NCBI RefSeq assembly: GCF_003688895.1 | Contig: NZ_REFV01000005.1 | Location: forward strand, 163,118-227,117 | Origin: Dokdonia sinensis | GTDB lineage: Bacteria > Bacteroidota > Bacteroidia > Flavobacteriales > Flavobacteriaceae | Direction: 5' to 3' | Length of the DNA stretch: 64,000 bases | The notes under the pieces: model-generated | Seen by the model: only the letters and a program-made list of their open reading frames with translations | Told to the model about the DNA's origin: nothing | The model's database searches: none | Position numbers and translations under genes: made by a program | Shown here: one piece after another, positions 16,902-25,844 of the stretch | How positions within the stretch are numbered: the first letter of the stretch is position 1 | How the letters are laid out: every line of letters begins with the position of its first letter

Positions 16902-19070
16902 CTATTTCTTCTTACTTTTTACAAGCTCCAGTCTATCCACAGCAACGCTTGTGGTAAACATACCATAATTTACAATCGCTTTTCCTTTTTCCATTGAGTC
17001 TATGGTTCCCACGGCACGGCCGTCTTCCATACGCACTTGGTCGCCTACCTTAAGAGTAGGTTTTGGTTTCACTTCTACAGGTGCAACTTTTTTTGCCTCT
17101 TTCTTCTTCTCTCGTATTTTTTCTACGTGCTTTTCGGCTTCTTTTTTGGCGACTACTTTTTTTGCCTTTTCGGCTTTGGCTTGTTTGACGCTTTGTTTTT
17201 TGCGTTTGGAGTTTTCTATCTGGACGATTTTAAAGAGTTCGGCCATTAACTCGCGTTTTTTCTTGTCACGATAAAACTTCTCGCTGGCGCTGTCTATTTT
17301 AGTTCCTAAATAAATAAGTCTTTGATTACTGTCGTACAATTCTTGGTAGCTCTCCAGTTTTTGTTGGATTTTGGCATTAATGTCCTTGAGCTGTTCCTCT
17401 TGTTTAGATGCTTCTTGCTCTTTCGCTTTAAGCGTACTTGTAGTTTTTGCCAGTTTGCTACGCTCCTTTTGCAAGTTTGCAATGCTTTTATCAAAACGTA
17501 TTTTACCTCGCTCCACCTTTTTCTTAGAGCGGTTTATAAGCGAGTAGGGGATGCCATTTTTTTGAGCCACTTCAAAGGTAAACGAGCTTCCAGCCTCTCC
17601 CATATGGAGTTTAAAAAGTGGTTTGAGCGTCCTCGCGTCAAAAAGCATATTTGCATTTACAATCTCTGGCGTCTCATTTGCCATCATTTTGAGATTTGCG
17701 TAGTGCGTGGTCACGATGCCAAAACATTCCTTCTCGTGGAAGACTTCCAGAAAGGTCTCCGCCAGCGCGCCACCCAGCTCTGGGTCTGACCCTGTACCAA
17801 ATTCGTCTATGAGAATTAAGGTCTTGTCATCACACTTACGCAGGAAATAATTCATATTCTTGAGCCTATAGCTATACGTACTCAAGTGGTTTTCTATACT
17901 CTGATTGTCACCTATGTCGGTTAGGATTTTATCAAAAAGGCACATTCTCGTATACTCGTGCACGGGAATAAGCATACCACACTGTAACATAACTTGGAGC
18001 AATCCTACGGTTTTAAGAGTAATACTTTTTCCACCTGCATTAGGTCCAGAAATAACAATGATCCTACTTTCTTTATCTAGCTTTATATCCTGCGGATACG
18101 TTTTTTCACCCTTACGCTTATTGCTTAAATACAAGAGTGGGTGGTATGCCTCTTTAAGAGACAGTTCTCTGTCCGTAGTAATTTTAGGAAGCACACCATT
18201 CATAGACTGTCCGTATTTTGCCTTGGCCGAAATGACATCGATGGTACTCAGCAATTCCTGATATTCTTTAAACAACTCGATGTAAGGTCGCATCGCATTC
18301 GTAAGTGCTTTAAGAATACGCTTTACTTCCTCATCTTCTTCAAAAATTAAGTTATTTAGTTCCCGTTGCGCCTGCATTGTGGCTTCTGGCTGGATGTAAG
18401 TGATGCTTCCAGTCTTTGAGCTTCCCATTATGGAGCCTTTCACCTTTCGGCGATGCATTGCCGTCACAGCAAGCACACGTACATTCTCCACCACAGACTC
18501 TCTAATGTCATCCAGATAACCGTAACCTGCATATTGTCCCAAAGCACTTGCAAAACTCGAGTTAATCCGCCCCTTTACCTGATTGATAGACCGTCGCATC
18601 ACCTGCAATTGTGGCGAAGCATCATCGCGCACTTCTCCATATTTATCTATCACAGCATTTACAGCGTCAACAATTGCCGTAGTAAGTTGCGTGTGTCGGA
18701 CTGTATTATGAAGTGTGGGATAACGCTCATTAAACTTGTTAAAAAACTTTAAGTGAATATTTACGGTTTCAGATAGGCTAGAAAGTTTCTTAAAACTCCC
18801 TTTCTCTAGCACGCTATCTTCTATGTCAAGCATTTTGAGCTCGTGGTGCACAGCGTCAAACCCGTGATTGGGAATCGTGGTGTCGTGCAGGTAGGAACTG
18901 CTGTATTCACTCGTTTGATGGAGCCCAAAAATGGCTTTATCATACGTTGTATACGGAACAATAGCTAGTGCTTTTTCCTTTCCCATTTCGGTCACGCAAC
19001 GTTCTGAAAGTTGGGAGCAAACGGTATCGAATTCTAAATCTTGAAGTGACTTTGGATTGATTTTAATCAT
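16902..19070 (-). CDS. mutS2: MutS2-family ATPase lacking the Smr nuclease domain
   Basis: 722 residues. MutS core and clamp region, then the ATPase: Walker A SGPNAGGKSITLKT near 336-350, Walker B TLILIDEFGTGSDP, and TTHYANLK. A long charged coiled coil follows (about 515-660), then a KOW-like tail (VGDQVRMEDGRAVGTIDSMEKG). The C-terminal Smr domain of Firmicutes MutS2, with its DVRG-type nuclease motif, is missing; the protein ends soon after the KOW-like part. Likely roles are recombination control or ribosome rescue. Confidence 0.88.
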   Translation of the reverse strand: MIKINPKSLQDLEFDTVCSQLSERCVTEMGKEKALAIVPYTTYDKAIFGLHQTSEYSSSYLHDTTIPNHGFDAVHHELKMLDIEDSVLEKGSFKKLSSLSETVNIHLKFFNKFNERYPTLHNTVRHTQLTTAIVDAVNAVIDKYGEVRDDASPQLQVMRRSINQVKGRINSSFASALGQYAGYGYLDDIRESVVENVRVLAVTAMHRRKVKGSIMGSSKTGSITYIQPEATMQAQRELNNLIFEEDEEVKRILKALTNAMRPYIELFKEYQELLSTIDVISAKAKYGQSMNGVLPKITTDRELSLKEAYHPLLYLSNKRKGEKTYPQDIKLDKESRIIVISGPNAGGKSITLKTVGLLQVMLQCGMLIPVHEYTRMCLFDKILTDIGDNQSIENHLSTYSYRLKNMNYFLRKCDDKTLILIDEFGTGSDPELGGALAETFLEVFHEKECFGIVTTHYANLKMMANETPEIVNANMLFDARTLKPLFKLHMGEAGSSFTFEVAQKNGIPYSLINRSKKKVERGKIRFDKSIANLQKERSKLAKTTSTLKAKEQEASKQEEQLKDINAKIQQKLESYQELYDSNQRLIYLGTKIDSASEKFYRDKKKRELMAELFKIVQIENSKRKKQSVKQAKAEKAKKVVAKKEAEKHVEKIREKKKEAKKVAPVEVKPKPTLKVGDQVRMEDGRAVGTIDSMEKGKAIVNYGMFTTSVAVDRLELVKSKKK

Positions 19071-19077
19071 ATGGGTT

Positions 19078-19091
19078 CCGCTTTCGCGAAA
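19078..19091. repeat. Degraded palindrome copy between mutS2 and ung
   Basis: CCGCTTTCGCGAAA followed by ATG instead of GCGG. It lies 8 nt upstream of the mutS2 start in the divergent spacer. Confidence 0.75.
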
Positions 19092-19182
19092 ATGTTAACG
19101 GTTCTTACCCCGTCGTTTTCTTTTTCTTTTTAGCTTTGAAAGTGGCTTACAAACGCCCGTTTCTCTCACAAAAATACGCATA

Positions 19183-19848
19183 ATGGATGTAAATATACAC
19201 CCCAGCTGGAAAGCCCAACTCGCCGAAGAATTTGAAAAAGAATACTTTAAAAATCTCATCGATTTTGTGAAGCAAGAGTATACGGAGCATCGTTGTTTTC
19301 CGCCAGGGAAGGAGATTTTTTCGGCATTTGATCATTGTCCTTTTGATGAGGTGAAAGTGGTCATTATCGGTCAAGACCCTTATCATAACGTGGGTCAGGC
19401 AAATGGTTTATGTTTTTCGGTAAGAGACGGAATCCCACATCCTCCATCGCTTATCAATATTTTTAAGGAAATAGAACGCGACTTGGAACAGCCGTATCCA
19501 GAATCTGGAAATCTAGAGCGATGGGCTAAGCAGGGTGTACTATTGCTCAATGCCACTTTGACCGTGAGAGCTCACCAGGCTGGTTCTCATCAGGGTAAAG
19601 GTTGGGAAAAGTTTACGGATGCGGTGATAAGTACGCTTTCGCGAAAGCGTGAAAATATTATTTTCCTCCTTTGGGGTGGATATGCAAAAAAGAAAGGAGC
19701 AAAAATTGATAAAACAAAGCACCAAATCTTAGAATCGGGGCATCCATCACCATTAAGTGCAAACCGTGGCTACTGGTTCGGTAACGAGCATTTTAGTCAG
19801 ACAAACGGAATGTTGCGAGGGATGGGGGAAGATGAGATAGTTTGGTAA
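19183..19848 (+). CDS. ung: Uracil-DNA glycosylase
   Basis: 221 residues, family 1 UDG. GQDPYHNVGQANGLCFSV carries the catalytic Asp65, LLLNATLTV binds uracil, and GHPSPLSANRGYWF is the minor-groove loop. It removes uracil from DNA in base excision repair. Palindrome copy 3 is read here as TLSRKRENI, a different phase from apt. Divergent from mutS2. Confidence 0.97.
   Translation: MDVNIHPSWKAQLAEEFEKEYFKNLIDFVKQEYTEHRCFPPGKEIFSAFDHCPFDEVKVVIIGQDPYHNVGQANGLCFSVRDGIPHPPSLINIFKEIERDLEQPYPESGNLERWAKQGVLLLNATLTVRAHQAGSHQGKGWEKFTDAVISTLSRKRENIIFLLWGGYAKKKGAKIDKTKHQILESGHPSPLSANRGYWFGNEHFSQTNGMLRGMGEDEIVW
19633..19650. repeat. Palindrome copy 3 (18 bp, inside ung)
   Basis: Perfect ACGCTTTCGCGAAAGCGT, read as TLSRKR in Ung. 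Confidence 0.95.
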
Positions 19849-19857
19849 GAGCATAAA

Positions 19858-19901
19858 AAAACGACCCCGAAAATTTGAATTAAGCTTCAGGGCCGTTTTG
19901 T
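19858..19901. terminator. Shared terminator of ung and the 34-aa gene
   Basis: AAAACGACCC pairs with GGGCCGTTTT (one mismatch). A-runs and T-runs flank both sides, so it can serve the converging genes on both strands. Confidence 0.8.
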
Positions 19902-19922
19902 AGTGTATAAATCGATAAAATT

Positions 19923-20027
19923 CTATTCTTCTCCTTCCTCTGGTTCTGTACTTTTATTACAGCTAAAAGTGAGCAATGCAAAATTAAGCACAAGCAAACA
20001 ACCGATGATGATAAGGAAAGTGGTCAT
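19923..20027 (-). CDS. 34-aa membrane peptide
   Basis: ATG 20027 to TAG 19923. One hydrophobic span (TTFLIIIGCLLVLNFALLTF) is followed by SCNKSTEPEEGEE, an acidic tail. Similar tiny membrane proteins recur in Flavobacteriia (recalled, not searched). It has its own terminator and lies 74 nt downstream of the binding-protein-like gene on the same strand. Function unknown. Confidence 0.6.
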   Translation of the reverse strand: MTTFLIIIGCLLVLNFALLTFSCNKSTEPEEGEE

Positions 20028-20101
20028 AGAGTTTTGATTGGTTTCTACTATGTAGATACTCAAGATTCTAAAAGGTTGCGTAAAAACTTAAAAAAAATTA
20101 A

Positions 20102-20956
20102 TTATTTTATTGAGGCCTTGTATTCTCTAGGTTCCAGCTTGTTATCAATCATATCTAAATCTAATAATCTGCTTTGAACACGTTCAATTTCGTCGTTAGA
20201 AATCTGTTGTTGAGACCAAGTTGTCATCCCTAACCATTTCTGAATGTCTTCTAGTTTTTGCTCATAACGATGTGCGAGCGTGCGGTCTATGGACGGGATT
20301 TTCTTGAAATCTTCGGTCACGATGTTTACTATATCCAGTATTTCTTTAAGTTCATTCGGGTATTGAGCGATAATCTCGTCGTGGGATGCAACCGCAAAAC
20401 AACTCCACGGCGTGGGGAAGTCTCCTAGTCTCCTAAAAATTCCAGCATCTACCACAGGTTTTGTGGTAAAGTGTTCCCACATAAAATAATCTGCGGTACC
20501 ATCAGTCAGCGCTTTAATGGCTCCTTCTAATGTGTTTACAACTTCAAATTTTAACTTCGTTGTATCCCAACCTCTCTGTCTGGCTTGCACATAGGCCATT
20601 ACGTGCGAACCAGAGCCATAACGACTTATGGCGCAGGTTGTATTTTCTAGTTCATCTATAGATTGGAAATTACTTTTTGCACCTACGTGAACGCCCCATT
20701 GTAAAGGAGAGGAAACAAAAACTTGTAAGATCTTAGATGGATTTCCGTGGGCAATATCTTTTATAACACCGCCAGTAAGGATAACGGCCATATCAATTTC
20801 TCGATTGCGCAATGCTTTGTTCATCGCTCCCGTACCTTCAGGAAATTCTGTCCACTCTAAGTTGATTCCTTGCGCTTCAAACATTCCATCTTCAATGGCA
20901 AGATGCCAAGGTAAATTAAAATGTTCTGGAACGCCTCCTACACGTATTGTTGTCAT
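20102..20956 (-). CDS. Cytoplasmic substrate-binding-protein-like protein (Ca3427-like)
   Basis: 284 residues with the type 2 periplasmic-binding-protein fold of the NMT1/THI5 kind: TIRVGGVPEHFNLPWHLAIEDGMFEAQGINLEW, then ISRYGSGSHVMAYV and GTADYFMWEHFTTKPVVDAG. It resembles the Ca3427-like group, also found in yeasts (recalled). There is no signal peptide or lipobox, and no ABC transporter genes are near. Its ATG overlaps the ppk stop as TAATG, so translation is probably coupled to ppk. Ligand unknown. Confidence 0.75.
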   Translation of the reverse strand: MTTIRVGGVPEHFNLPWHLAIEDGMFEAQGINLEWTEFPEGTGAMNKALRNREIDMAVILTGGVIKDIAHGNPSKILQVFVSSPLQWGVHVGAKSNFQSIDELENTTCAISRYGSGSHVMAYVQARQRGWDTTKLKFEVVNTLEGAIKALTDGTADYFMWEHFTTKPVVDAGIFRRLGDFPTPWSCFAVASHDEIIAQYPNELKEILDIVNIVTEDFKKIPSIDRTLAHRYEQKLEDIQKWLGMTTWSQQQISNDEIERVQSRLLDLDMIDNKLEPREYKASIK

Positions 20957-23010
20957 TAAGTATGCTGTTCTTTTAAAAAGTCAAAAATAGCATATTGTGA
21001 GCGAATTTTTACTGCGTCTGTATCCCTTTTCACGAAAGTGTTATCCTCCTTCGCATTCTGTATACGCGCTTTACAGTTATCATTTATCTGAATGTCCAGA
21101 ATCGCTTTGAGTTCGTTCTTGCAATCCTTGTCTATGATAGGAACAAGAACTTCAATTCTTCTGTCTAGATTACGGGTCATCCAGTCTGCAGAGCCTATGT
21201 ATAGCTTCTCATCACCATCATTATGAAAATGATAAATGCGACCGTGTTCTAAATATCTATCTAGTACGCTAGTCATATATATGTTCTCACTCAAGCCTTT
21301 TACGCCAGGAACGAGCGAGGTAAAACCGCGTACTAGCATTCTAATTTTTACGCCTTCTTGACTCGCTTTGTAAAGCAATCGTATCATCTCTTTATCTTCG
21401 AGACTATTCATTTTGATTCGGATTTCGGCCCTTTTACCTTGTCTAGCGTGGTCTATTTCTTCGTTAATCATTCTCTCAAACGTGCGACGTGTGGTAAATG
21501 GAGAAACAAGTAAGTGCTTGTTGCGAGGCACAATAAGCTCTCCGTCCAGCACTCTAAAAACCCGGTTGAGCTCTTTCCCAATCTTCTTATTTGCCGAAAA
21601 CAGGCCGTGGTCGCTGTAAATTTTTGAAGTTTTGGCATTAAAATTTCCGGTGCCTATGTAAACGTAGTTACGTTTTTTACCATCTTCAAGCCTACGAATA
21701 AGTAGAATTTTAGAATGCACTTTTATACGCGGATAACTGTAAATAACTTTTGCACCTTTCTCCTCAAATTTTCTTCCCCAGGTAATGTTGTTCTTTTCGT
21801 CAAAACGGGCTTTGGCTTCAATAAATATGAGTACCTTCTTTCCGTTCTCCAGCGCTTTGAGTAGGGCTGTAGTGAGCGGGGATTCGTCTGCGACGCGATA
21901 CAGCGATATTTTAATATCTGTCACCTCTAGGTCGGTAGAAGCTTGTGCTACAAATCGTTCCACATAATTAAAGGTCATAAAAGGAAAGTGCACCAGCTGA
22001 TCTTTTTCTCTAATGGTTTTAAAATAATCTTCAGAATCCTCTAACGCTTTGTGATGAATAGTTGTCTGCTTTTTAAAATGCAAATCTGCATTACCTGATG
22101 GGTCTGGAAAGCTAAAAAAGTCATTAAAGTTATGGTAACGCCCACCAGGCATCATATCTACTTTTCCTACATTAAGCAGTTTGCGTAAACTCTTCACATC
22201 TTCTGGTGACATAGAGGCATCATAAAGTAAGCGTGTAGGTTGTCCCTGATGACGTTGCTTTAGAGAGGCATAAATCTTATCTGCTAGTATGCCATCCATC
22301 TCGTCATCTAGATATAGTTCTGCATCTCGAGACATTTTTATCTCGTGTATAGCTCTGACAGTTTGATCGGGGAAAAGCTCCTTTATTCTGGTATGGATGA
22401 TATCGTCTATAAACGTGATGTAGTGCTCTTCATTATTTTGCGCAAGCGTAATGAATCTTTCTATCTTGTCTGACGGAATATTTACAAAACCGATTTGTTT
22501 ATCGTCTTTAAAACGTACACAGAAATACAAGGACTGATTTTCTAGAAAAATACTCTCGTCAGTATCCGTCGCTACTGTCCGTACTTCTAGGTGTTCCTTA
22601 ATATGGGATTTAAAATATGCGTCAATTTCTTCTTTTTGTGCCTCGTTATAATCCTTTGAGGTAAGCAGATGAATATGATTTTCCTTAAGTTCAGGAATGA
22701 TTTGCTTTCTAAAAATGTCGCCAAAGCGCTCCTGCTGTTCCTGAACGGTTTTTTTAATTTCCTTTACAATTTTATTGGGCTCGAGTGACAGTTGTTTGCG
22801 CACACTTTTTTTGACACGCTTTAACTGTCTTAACTGCGAGACACGCACACGAAAAAACTCGTCGAGATTTGTGGAATAGATGGCAAGAAACTTTAGCCTT
22901 TCGTAAACTGGGTTGTGCTCGACATCCTCAGCTTCTTGAAGGACACGTTCATTAAACGAGAGCCAGTTAAGGTCTCTATGTCTGTAATTTGTATCGTCCA
23001 GTTTGATCAT
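20956..23010 (-). CDS. ppk1: Polyphosphate kinase 1
   Basis: 684 residues, the usual PPK1 length. The N domain starts RDLNWLSFNERVLQEAED and has FLAIYSTNLDEFFRVRV. The catalytic His is in KVHSKILLIRR, and YIGTGNFNAKTSKIYSDHGLF and YIGSADWMTRNLDRR follow. It reversibly builds polyphosphate from ATP at the membrane. A promoter within an inverted repeat precedes it (23015-23043). The binding-protein-like gene is coupled downstream. Confidence 0.96.
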   Translation of the reverse strand: MIKLDDTNYRHRDLNWLSFNERVLQEAEDVEHNPVYERLKFLAIYSTNLDEFFRVRVSQLRQLKRVKKSVRKQLSLEPNKIVKEIKKTVQEQQERFGDIFRKQIIPELKENHIHLLTSKDYNEAQKEEIDAYFKSHIKEHLEVRTVATDTDESIFLENQSLYFCVRFKDDKQIGFVNIPSDKIERFITLAQNNEEHYITFIDDIIHTRIKELFPDQTVRAIHEIKMSRDAELYLDDEMDGILADKIYASLKQRHQGQPTRLLYDASMSPEDVKSLRKLLNVGKVDMMPGGRYHNFNDFFSFPDPSGNADLHFKKQTTIHHKALEDSEDYFKTIREKDQLVHFPFMTFNYVERFVAQASTDLEVTDIKISLYRVADESPLTTALLKALENGKKVLIFIEAKARFDEKNNITWGRKFEEKGAKVIYSYPRIKVHSKILLIRRLEDGKKRNYVYIGTGNFNAKTSKIYSDHGLFSANKKIGKELNRVFRVLDGELIVPRNKHLLVSPFTTRRTFERMINEEIDHARQGKRAEIRIKMNSLEDKEMIRLLYKASQEGVKIRMLVRGFTSLVPGVKGLSENIYMTSVLDRYLEHGRIYHFHNDGDEKLYIGSADWMTRNLDRRIEVLVPIIDKDCKNELKAILDIQINDNCKARIQNAKEDNTFVKRDTDAVKIRSQYAIFDFLKEQHT

Positions 23011-23014
23011 TATC

Positions 23015-23043
23015 GGGCTTTTGCGTCAAATCTACAAAAGCCC
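23015..23043 (-). promoter_or_regulatory. ppk1 promoter inside a 9-bp inverted repeat
   Basis: GGGCTTTTG (23015-23023) and CAAAAGCCC (23035-23043) flank 11 nt. The TAGATTTG -7 box of ppk1 (23034-23027, minus strand) lies in that interval. No T-run follows, so it looks like a regulator site rather than a terminator. Binding protein unknown. Confidence 0.55.
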
Positions 23044-23072
23044 CACTACCTTTAAATTAAGCTTTTGTTAAA

Positions 23073-23960
23073 CTAATCTTGTACGATTTTATTCAGCGCA
23101 AAGGCAATTAATTTTTCGGTTGTCTGAGTAGGTGAGGAGCTAAATTTCATCGTGGCTCTGTTTGCAAGAATTGCGTTTAAAGAAACGGCGCGATGGCCTA
23201 AGAGTTTGGCAAGTCCGTAGATGCCTGATGTTTCCATTTCTAAATTTGTGATGCGAATATTTTTTCCGCTTTCGCGAAAGCGGAATTCACCCATCTTCCT
23301 ATTCATCATTGCATCACTAGTTTTTAACCGAAGTTTCCGTCCCTGAGGACCATAAAAACCGATGTTTGTCGCCGTAAATCCCTCAATCAACTCATCAGAA
23401 GTAAACTTAAGTGCAAGCGAACTATCACAACTCACCACATAAGGAGCACTTTTGTCCGAAGACCAATCCATTTGCTTTATGAAAGCTTCTTGAATTTCGG
23501 GATGTTGCACGTGCTTGCTGTCGTAAAAGTAAAGTAGCGCATCGAGTCCAATAGCATACCTACTAATCAAAAAGCTATCTATCGATATATCTTCTTGTAT
23601 TGCGCCACTTGTACCAATGCGGATGATATCTAGGCTGGTGTGCTTTTCCTTAATCGTTCGAGTTTGTAAATCAATATTAACCAGCGCATCGAGTTCATTG
23701 AGTACAATGTCGATATTATCTGTACCAATTCCTGTTGAGATCACGGTGATTTCCTTGCCTTTGTAGGTTCCTGTGCTGGTTTTGAATTCGCGTTTTTGGG
23801 TTGTAAATCGTATGTTATCAAAATGCTTCGTAACCGAATCTACACGGTCCGGATCTCCTACGGTGATGATGGTCGTGGCAATGTCTTCGGGTTGCAAGTG
23901 CAAGTGATATACACTTCCATTAGGATTAAGTATAAGTTCTGAGGGTGCGATGGTCATCAT
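23073..23960 (-). CDS. Nucleoside phosphorylase (uridine phosphorylase-like)
   Basis: 295 residues of the PNP/UDP family. TTIITVGDPDRVDSV is the phosphate-binding start, ISTGIGTDNIDIVL and RIGTSGAIQ follow, and TNLEMETSGIYGLAKLLGH holds the nucleoside-binding Met-Glu pair. It cleaves nucleosides with phosphate to a base and a pentose-1-phosphate. Its start overlaps the DUF1835 stop as TAATG. Palindrome copy 4 is read as FRFRESGKN, the third possible phase. Confidence 0.9.
   Translation of the reverse strand: MMTIAPSELILNPNGSVYHLHLQPEDIATTIITVGDPDRVDSVTKHFDNIRFTTQKREFKTSTGTYKGKEITVISTGIGTDNIDIVLNELDALVNIDLQTRTIKEKHTSLDIIRIGTSGAIQEDISIDSFLISRYAIGLDALLYFYDSKHVQHPEIQEAFIKQMDWSSDKSAPYVVSCDSSLALKFTSDELIEGFTATNIGFYGPQGRKLRLKTSDAMMNRKMGEFRFRESGKNIRITNLEMETSGIYGLAKLLGHRAVSLNAILANRATMKFSSSPTQTTEKLIAFALNKIVQD
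23266..23283. repeat. Palindrome copy 4 (18 bp, inside the nucleoside phosphorylase)
   Basis: Perfect CCGCTTTCGCGAAAGCGG, read as RFRESGK on the minus strand. Confidence 0.95.
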
Positions 23961-24898
23961 TATCGTCGTCTTCGGATGAGTTTATTTTTTGTGGCATCAT
24001 AAACATATCCATATTTATCATTTCCCCCAAATCGCATATCATCTTCCATCGTTTTGAAGAAATTATCTGTGCCATTAATAGCTTGTTCCCCCTTATTGTT
24101 AAGCTTAAATACACCGTCTTGCTTATCATAAAAACGTTCCATTTTATCGATGATCCTGAACAATTGCATATCGCCAAAACCATAGTAACCCTGATGTTGC
24201 AAAGCATATCCACACAACTGATTCCTACTTACGATGCGCTCCTTTTTAATGAGTTTGAGAATTGTTGTTTCTAGTGTGTTCAAGCCTGTTACACTATCTG
24301 GAAAGCGTTCTTTATGTGCTCGGAGACAACTAGATAAATATTTAAAGTTTGATTTTTTTGCAATTTTAGGTTTGAGTCTACGCACCCGACCCTTCGAGTA
24401 GTAGGACCAGACTAAATGGGCGAGATCAAGGTCGCTTTCTGTCAGTTCTACACGCTCTTCGTAGTGTTTTTTCAACTGCGCGTCGCTCAGTTCTGAAAGC
24501 CCCAAAAGTTCATTTGAGCCTGAAACACGACCACTACATACTAATGTAATTTTCTCTTTTCGTTTTAGTTTTTTCAGGAAGCGTAAGCACGCCATCATAT
24601 TAAGATGACAGAAGAGGTCGTACTCGAACCAGAGTATGATTTCGTCATATTTCTTTGCATTTTGAAGCAATTCCAATTGCGATACAAAAGAATGCTCATA
24701 ATTATCTGGTGGAATACTATAGGTCTCTTCTAGAAATTGTTTGCGCTTATCCGTAAAACGTTTGTTGAGAAGATTGGTAGTGGTGGGACCTTCACAGAGC
24801 ATTTCGCGCCAAGTCACGTAATCTCCAGCATACTGGAGTGTTTGCAGTTTACGGCCTAGGCTATCCCCATTTACGATGTGTAGGGTGCGATTATCCAC
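23960..24898 (-). CDS. DUF1835 domain protein
   Basis: 312 residues. The N-terminus LHIVNGDSLGRKLQTLQYAGDYVTWREMLCEGP and the middle IILWFEYDLFCHLNMMACL match the DUF1835 pattern. The C-terminal half has a DUF3658-like helical pattern and a basic end (KNKLIRRRR). It overlaps the SUI1 gene by 8 nt and the phosphorylase by 1 nt, so three proteins are made from one message. Biochemical function unknown. Confidence 0.8.
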   Translation of the reverse strand: MDNRTLHIVNGDSLGRKLQTLQYAGDYVTWREMLCEGPTTTNLLNKRFTDKRKQFLEETYSIPPDNYEHSFVSQLELLQNAKKYDEIILWFEYDLFCHLNMMACLRFLKKLKRKEKITLVCSGRVSGSNELLGLSELSDAQLKKHYEERVELTESDLDLAHLVWSYYSKGRVRRLKPKIAKKSNFKYLSSCLRAHKERFPDSVTGLNTLETTILKLIKKERIVSRNQLCGYALQHQGYYGFGDMQLFRIIDKMERFYDKQDGVFKLNNKGEQAINGTDNFFKTMEDDMRFGGNDKYGYVYDATKNKLIRRRR

Positions 24899-25223
24899 CT
24901 ACGCGTTTTGTTTTAAAACCTTTGTCTTTTAGGAAATTCATAATACGATCACGGTAATCGCCTTGTATGATAATGCTCTCGTTTTTAAAACTACCACCTA
25001 CGCCTAAGAGGACTTTAATTTCTTTGGCAAGAATTTTAAAGTCAGAAGTTTCTCCGGTATAGCCCTCTATAATTGTAATAGGCTTGCCTTTACGCTTTTC
25101 ATATTTGCAAATAAGCGGGTCGTTTTGAATCCAGAGGGTATCTTCCTTTGCAAGTTCCTCAGTAGGAGTTTCCTCGGGAGTATGTTCGGGGAAAAGATTT
25201 TTAAGTTGGTCTTTTAAGTCCAT
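24891..25223 (-). CDS. SUI1/eIF1-like translation factor (YciH type)
   Basis: 110 residues. The C-terminal SUI1 domain (about 40-110) reads KRKGKPITIIEGYTGE, LAKEIKVLLGVGGSFKNESIIIQGDYRDRIMNFLKDKGFKTKRVGG, with the GVGG(S/T) turn intact. It is the bacterial homologue of eIF1, thought to influence start-site selection. First gene of the SUI1-DUF1835-phosphorylase unit. Confidence 0.92.
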   Translation of the reverse strand: MDLKDQLKNLFPEHTPEETPTEELAKEDTLWIQNDPLICKYEKRKGKPITIIEGYTGETSDFKILAKEIKVLLGVGGSFKNESIIIQGDYRDRIMNFLKDKGFKTKRVGG

Positions 25224-25246
25224 AAGTCAATGTACAAAATTGTCAT

Positions 25247-25828
25247 TTATAATTTTCTTAATTCCTCATTTATGAGTGGTATACCCATTGGGAAAACCCA
25301 GACTTTCATAAAGTATGGTACATTATACAGAAAGCCAGATTTCTTAGGTTTACCTTCAAGTAGCTTGCTCAAGACCTCGCTTGTAAAATATACGGTGTAG
25401 ATATAACTAGCAAATGTCGCTAGCATAAGAAAAAATAAAAAAACGGATAATATAGAGTTTGCTAGACCACCAATATATGGGTCAATAAGTAAAAAAATAT
25501 CAAATGCAAAAGAGGATATAAATAGTAAGATCATCGAAAAAAGACAAACGTAAAATGCTCTTTTATACCAAATAGAATCTAAGCTCTTGCTCATTAACAA
25601 TTTTTCATTTAGTCGTGTTGAGACTACCCAATGCCACCAAAAGAAAACACCAAATAGAATAAAAAATGGTAGTGCGACAATCGGAAAATTAATAATTACA
25701 TCCTGATATAGCGATATAAATAATATCACAAACTGAAGAATCATTCCTATCACAGGAAACACAATAAAGAGCAATATCATCCATCCCCAACTTATGTTTA
25801 GTGCTCTATAAGGATTAGGGTGTTTCAT
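25247..25828 (-). CDS. Multi-pass membrane protein of unknown function
   Basis: 193 residues with four to five hydrophobic spans (about 12-38, 45-65, 90-112, 120-148) and a Trp-rich first half (FGVFFWWHWVV). It ends with a conserved-looking VWVFPMGIPLINEELRKL. There are no catalytic motifs and no family was recognised. It lies between the 2OG oxygenase (16 nt upstream) and the SUI1 gene (23 nt downstream), all leftward. Confidence 0.7.
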   Translation of the reverse strand: MKHPNPYRALNISWGWMILLFIVFPVIGMILQFVILFISLYQDVIINFPIVALPFFILFGVFFWWHWVVSTRLNEKLLMSKSLDSIWYKRAFYVCLFSMILLFISSFAFDIFLLIDPYIGGLANSILSVFLFFLMLATFASYIYTVYFTSEVLSKLLEGKPKKSGFLYNVPYFMKVWVFPMGIPLINEELRKL

Positions 25829-25844
25829 TCAGTTTTGTGTGAAC

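Noticed and set aside
17322..17789. A 155-codon plus-strand frame
   Set aside because: It is antisense to the mutS2 coiled-coil region, whose biased codons (Lys/Glu/Ala) open the opposite strand. No recognisable protein.
23945..24274. A 109-codon plus-strand frame
   Set aside because: It is fully antisense to the DUF1835 gene and has no promoter or family features.
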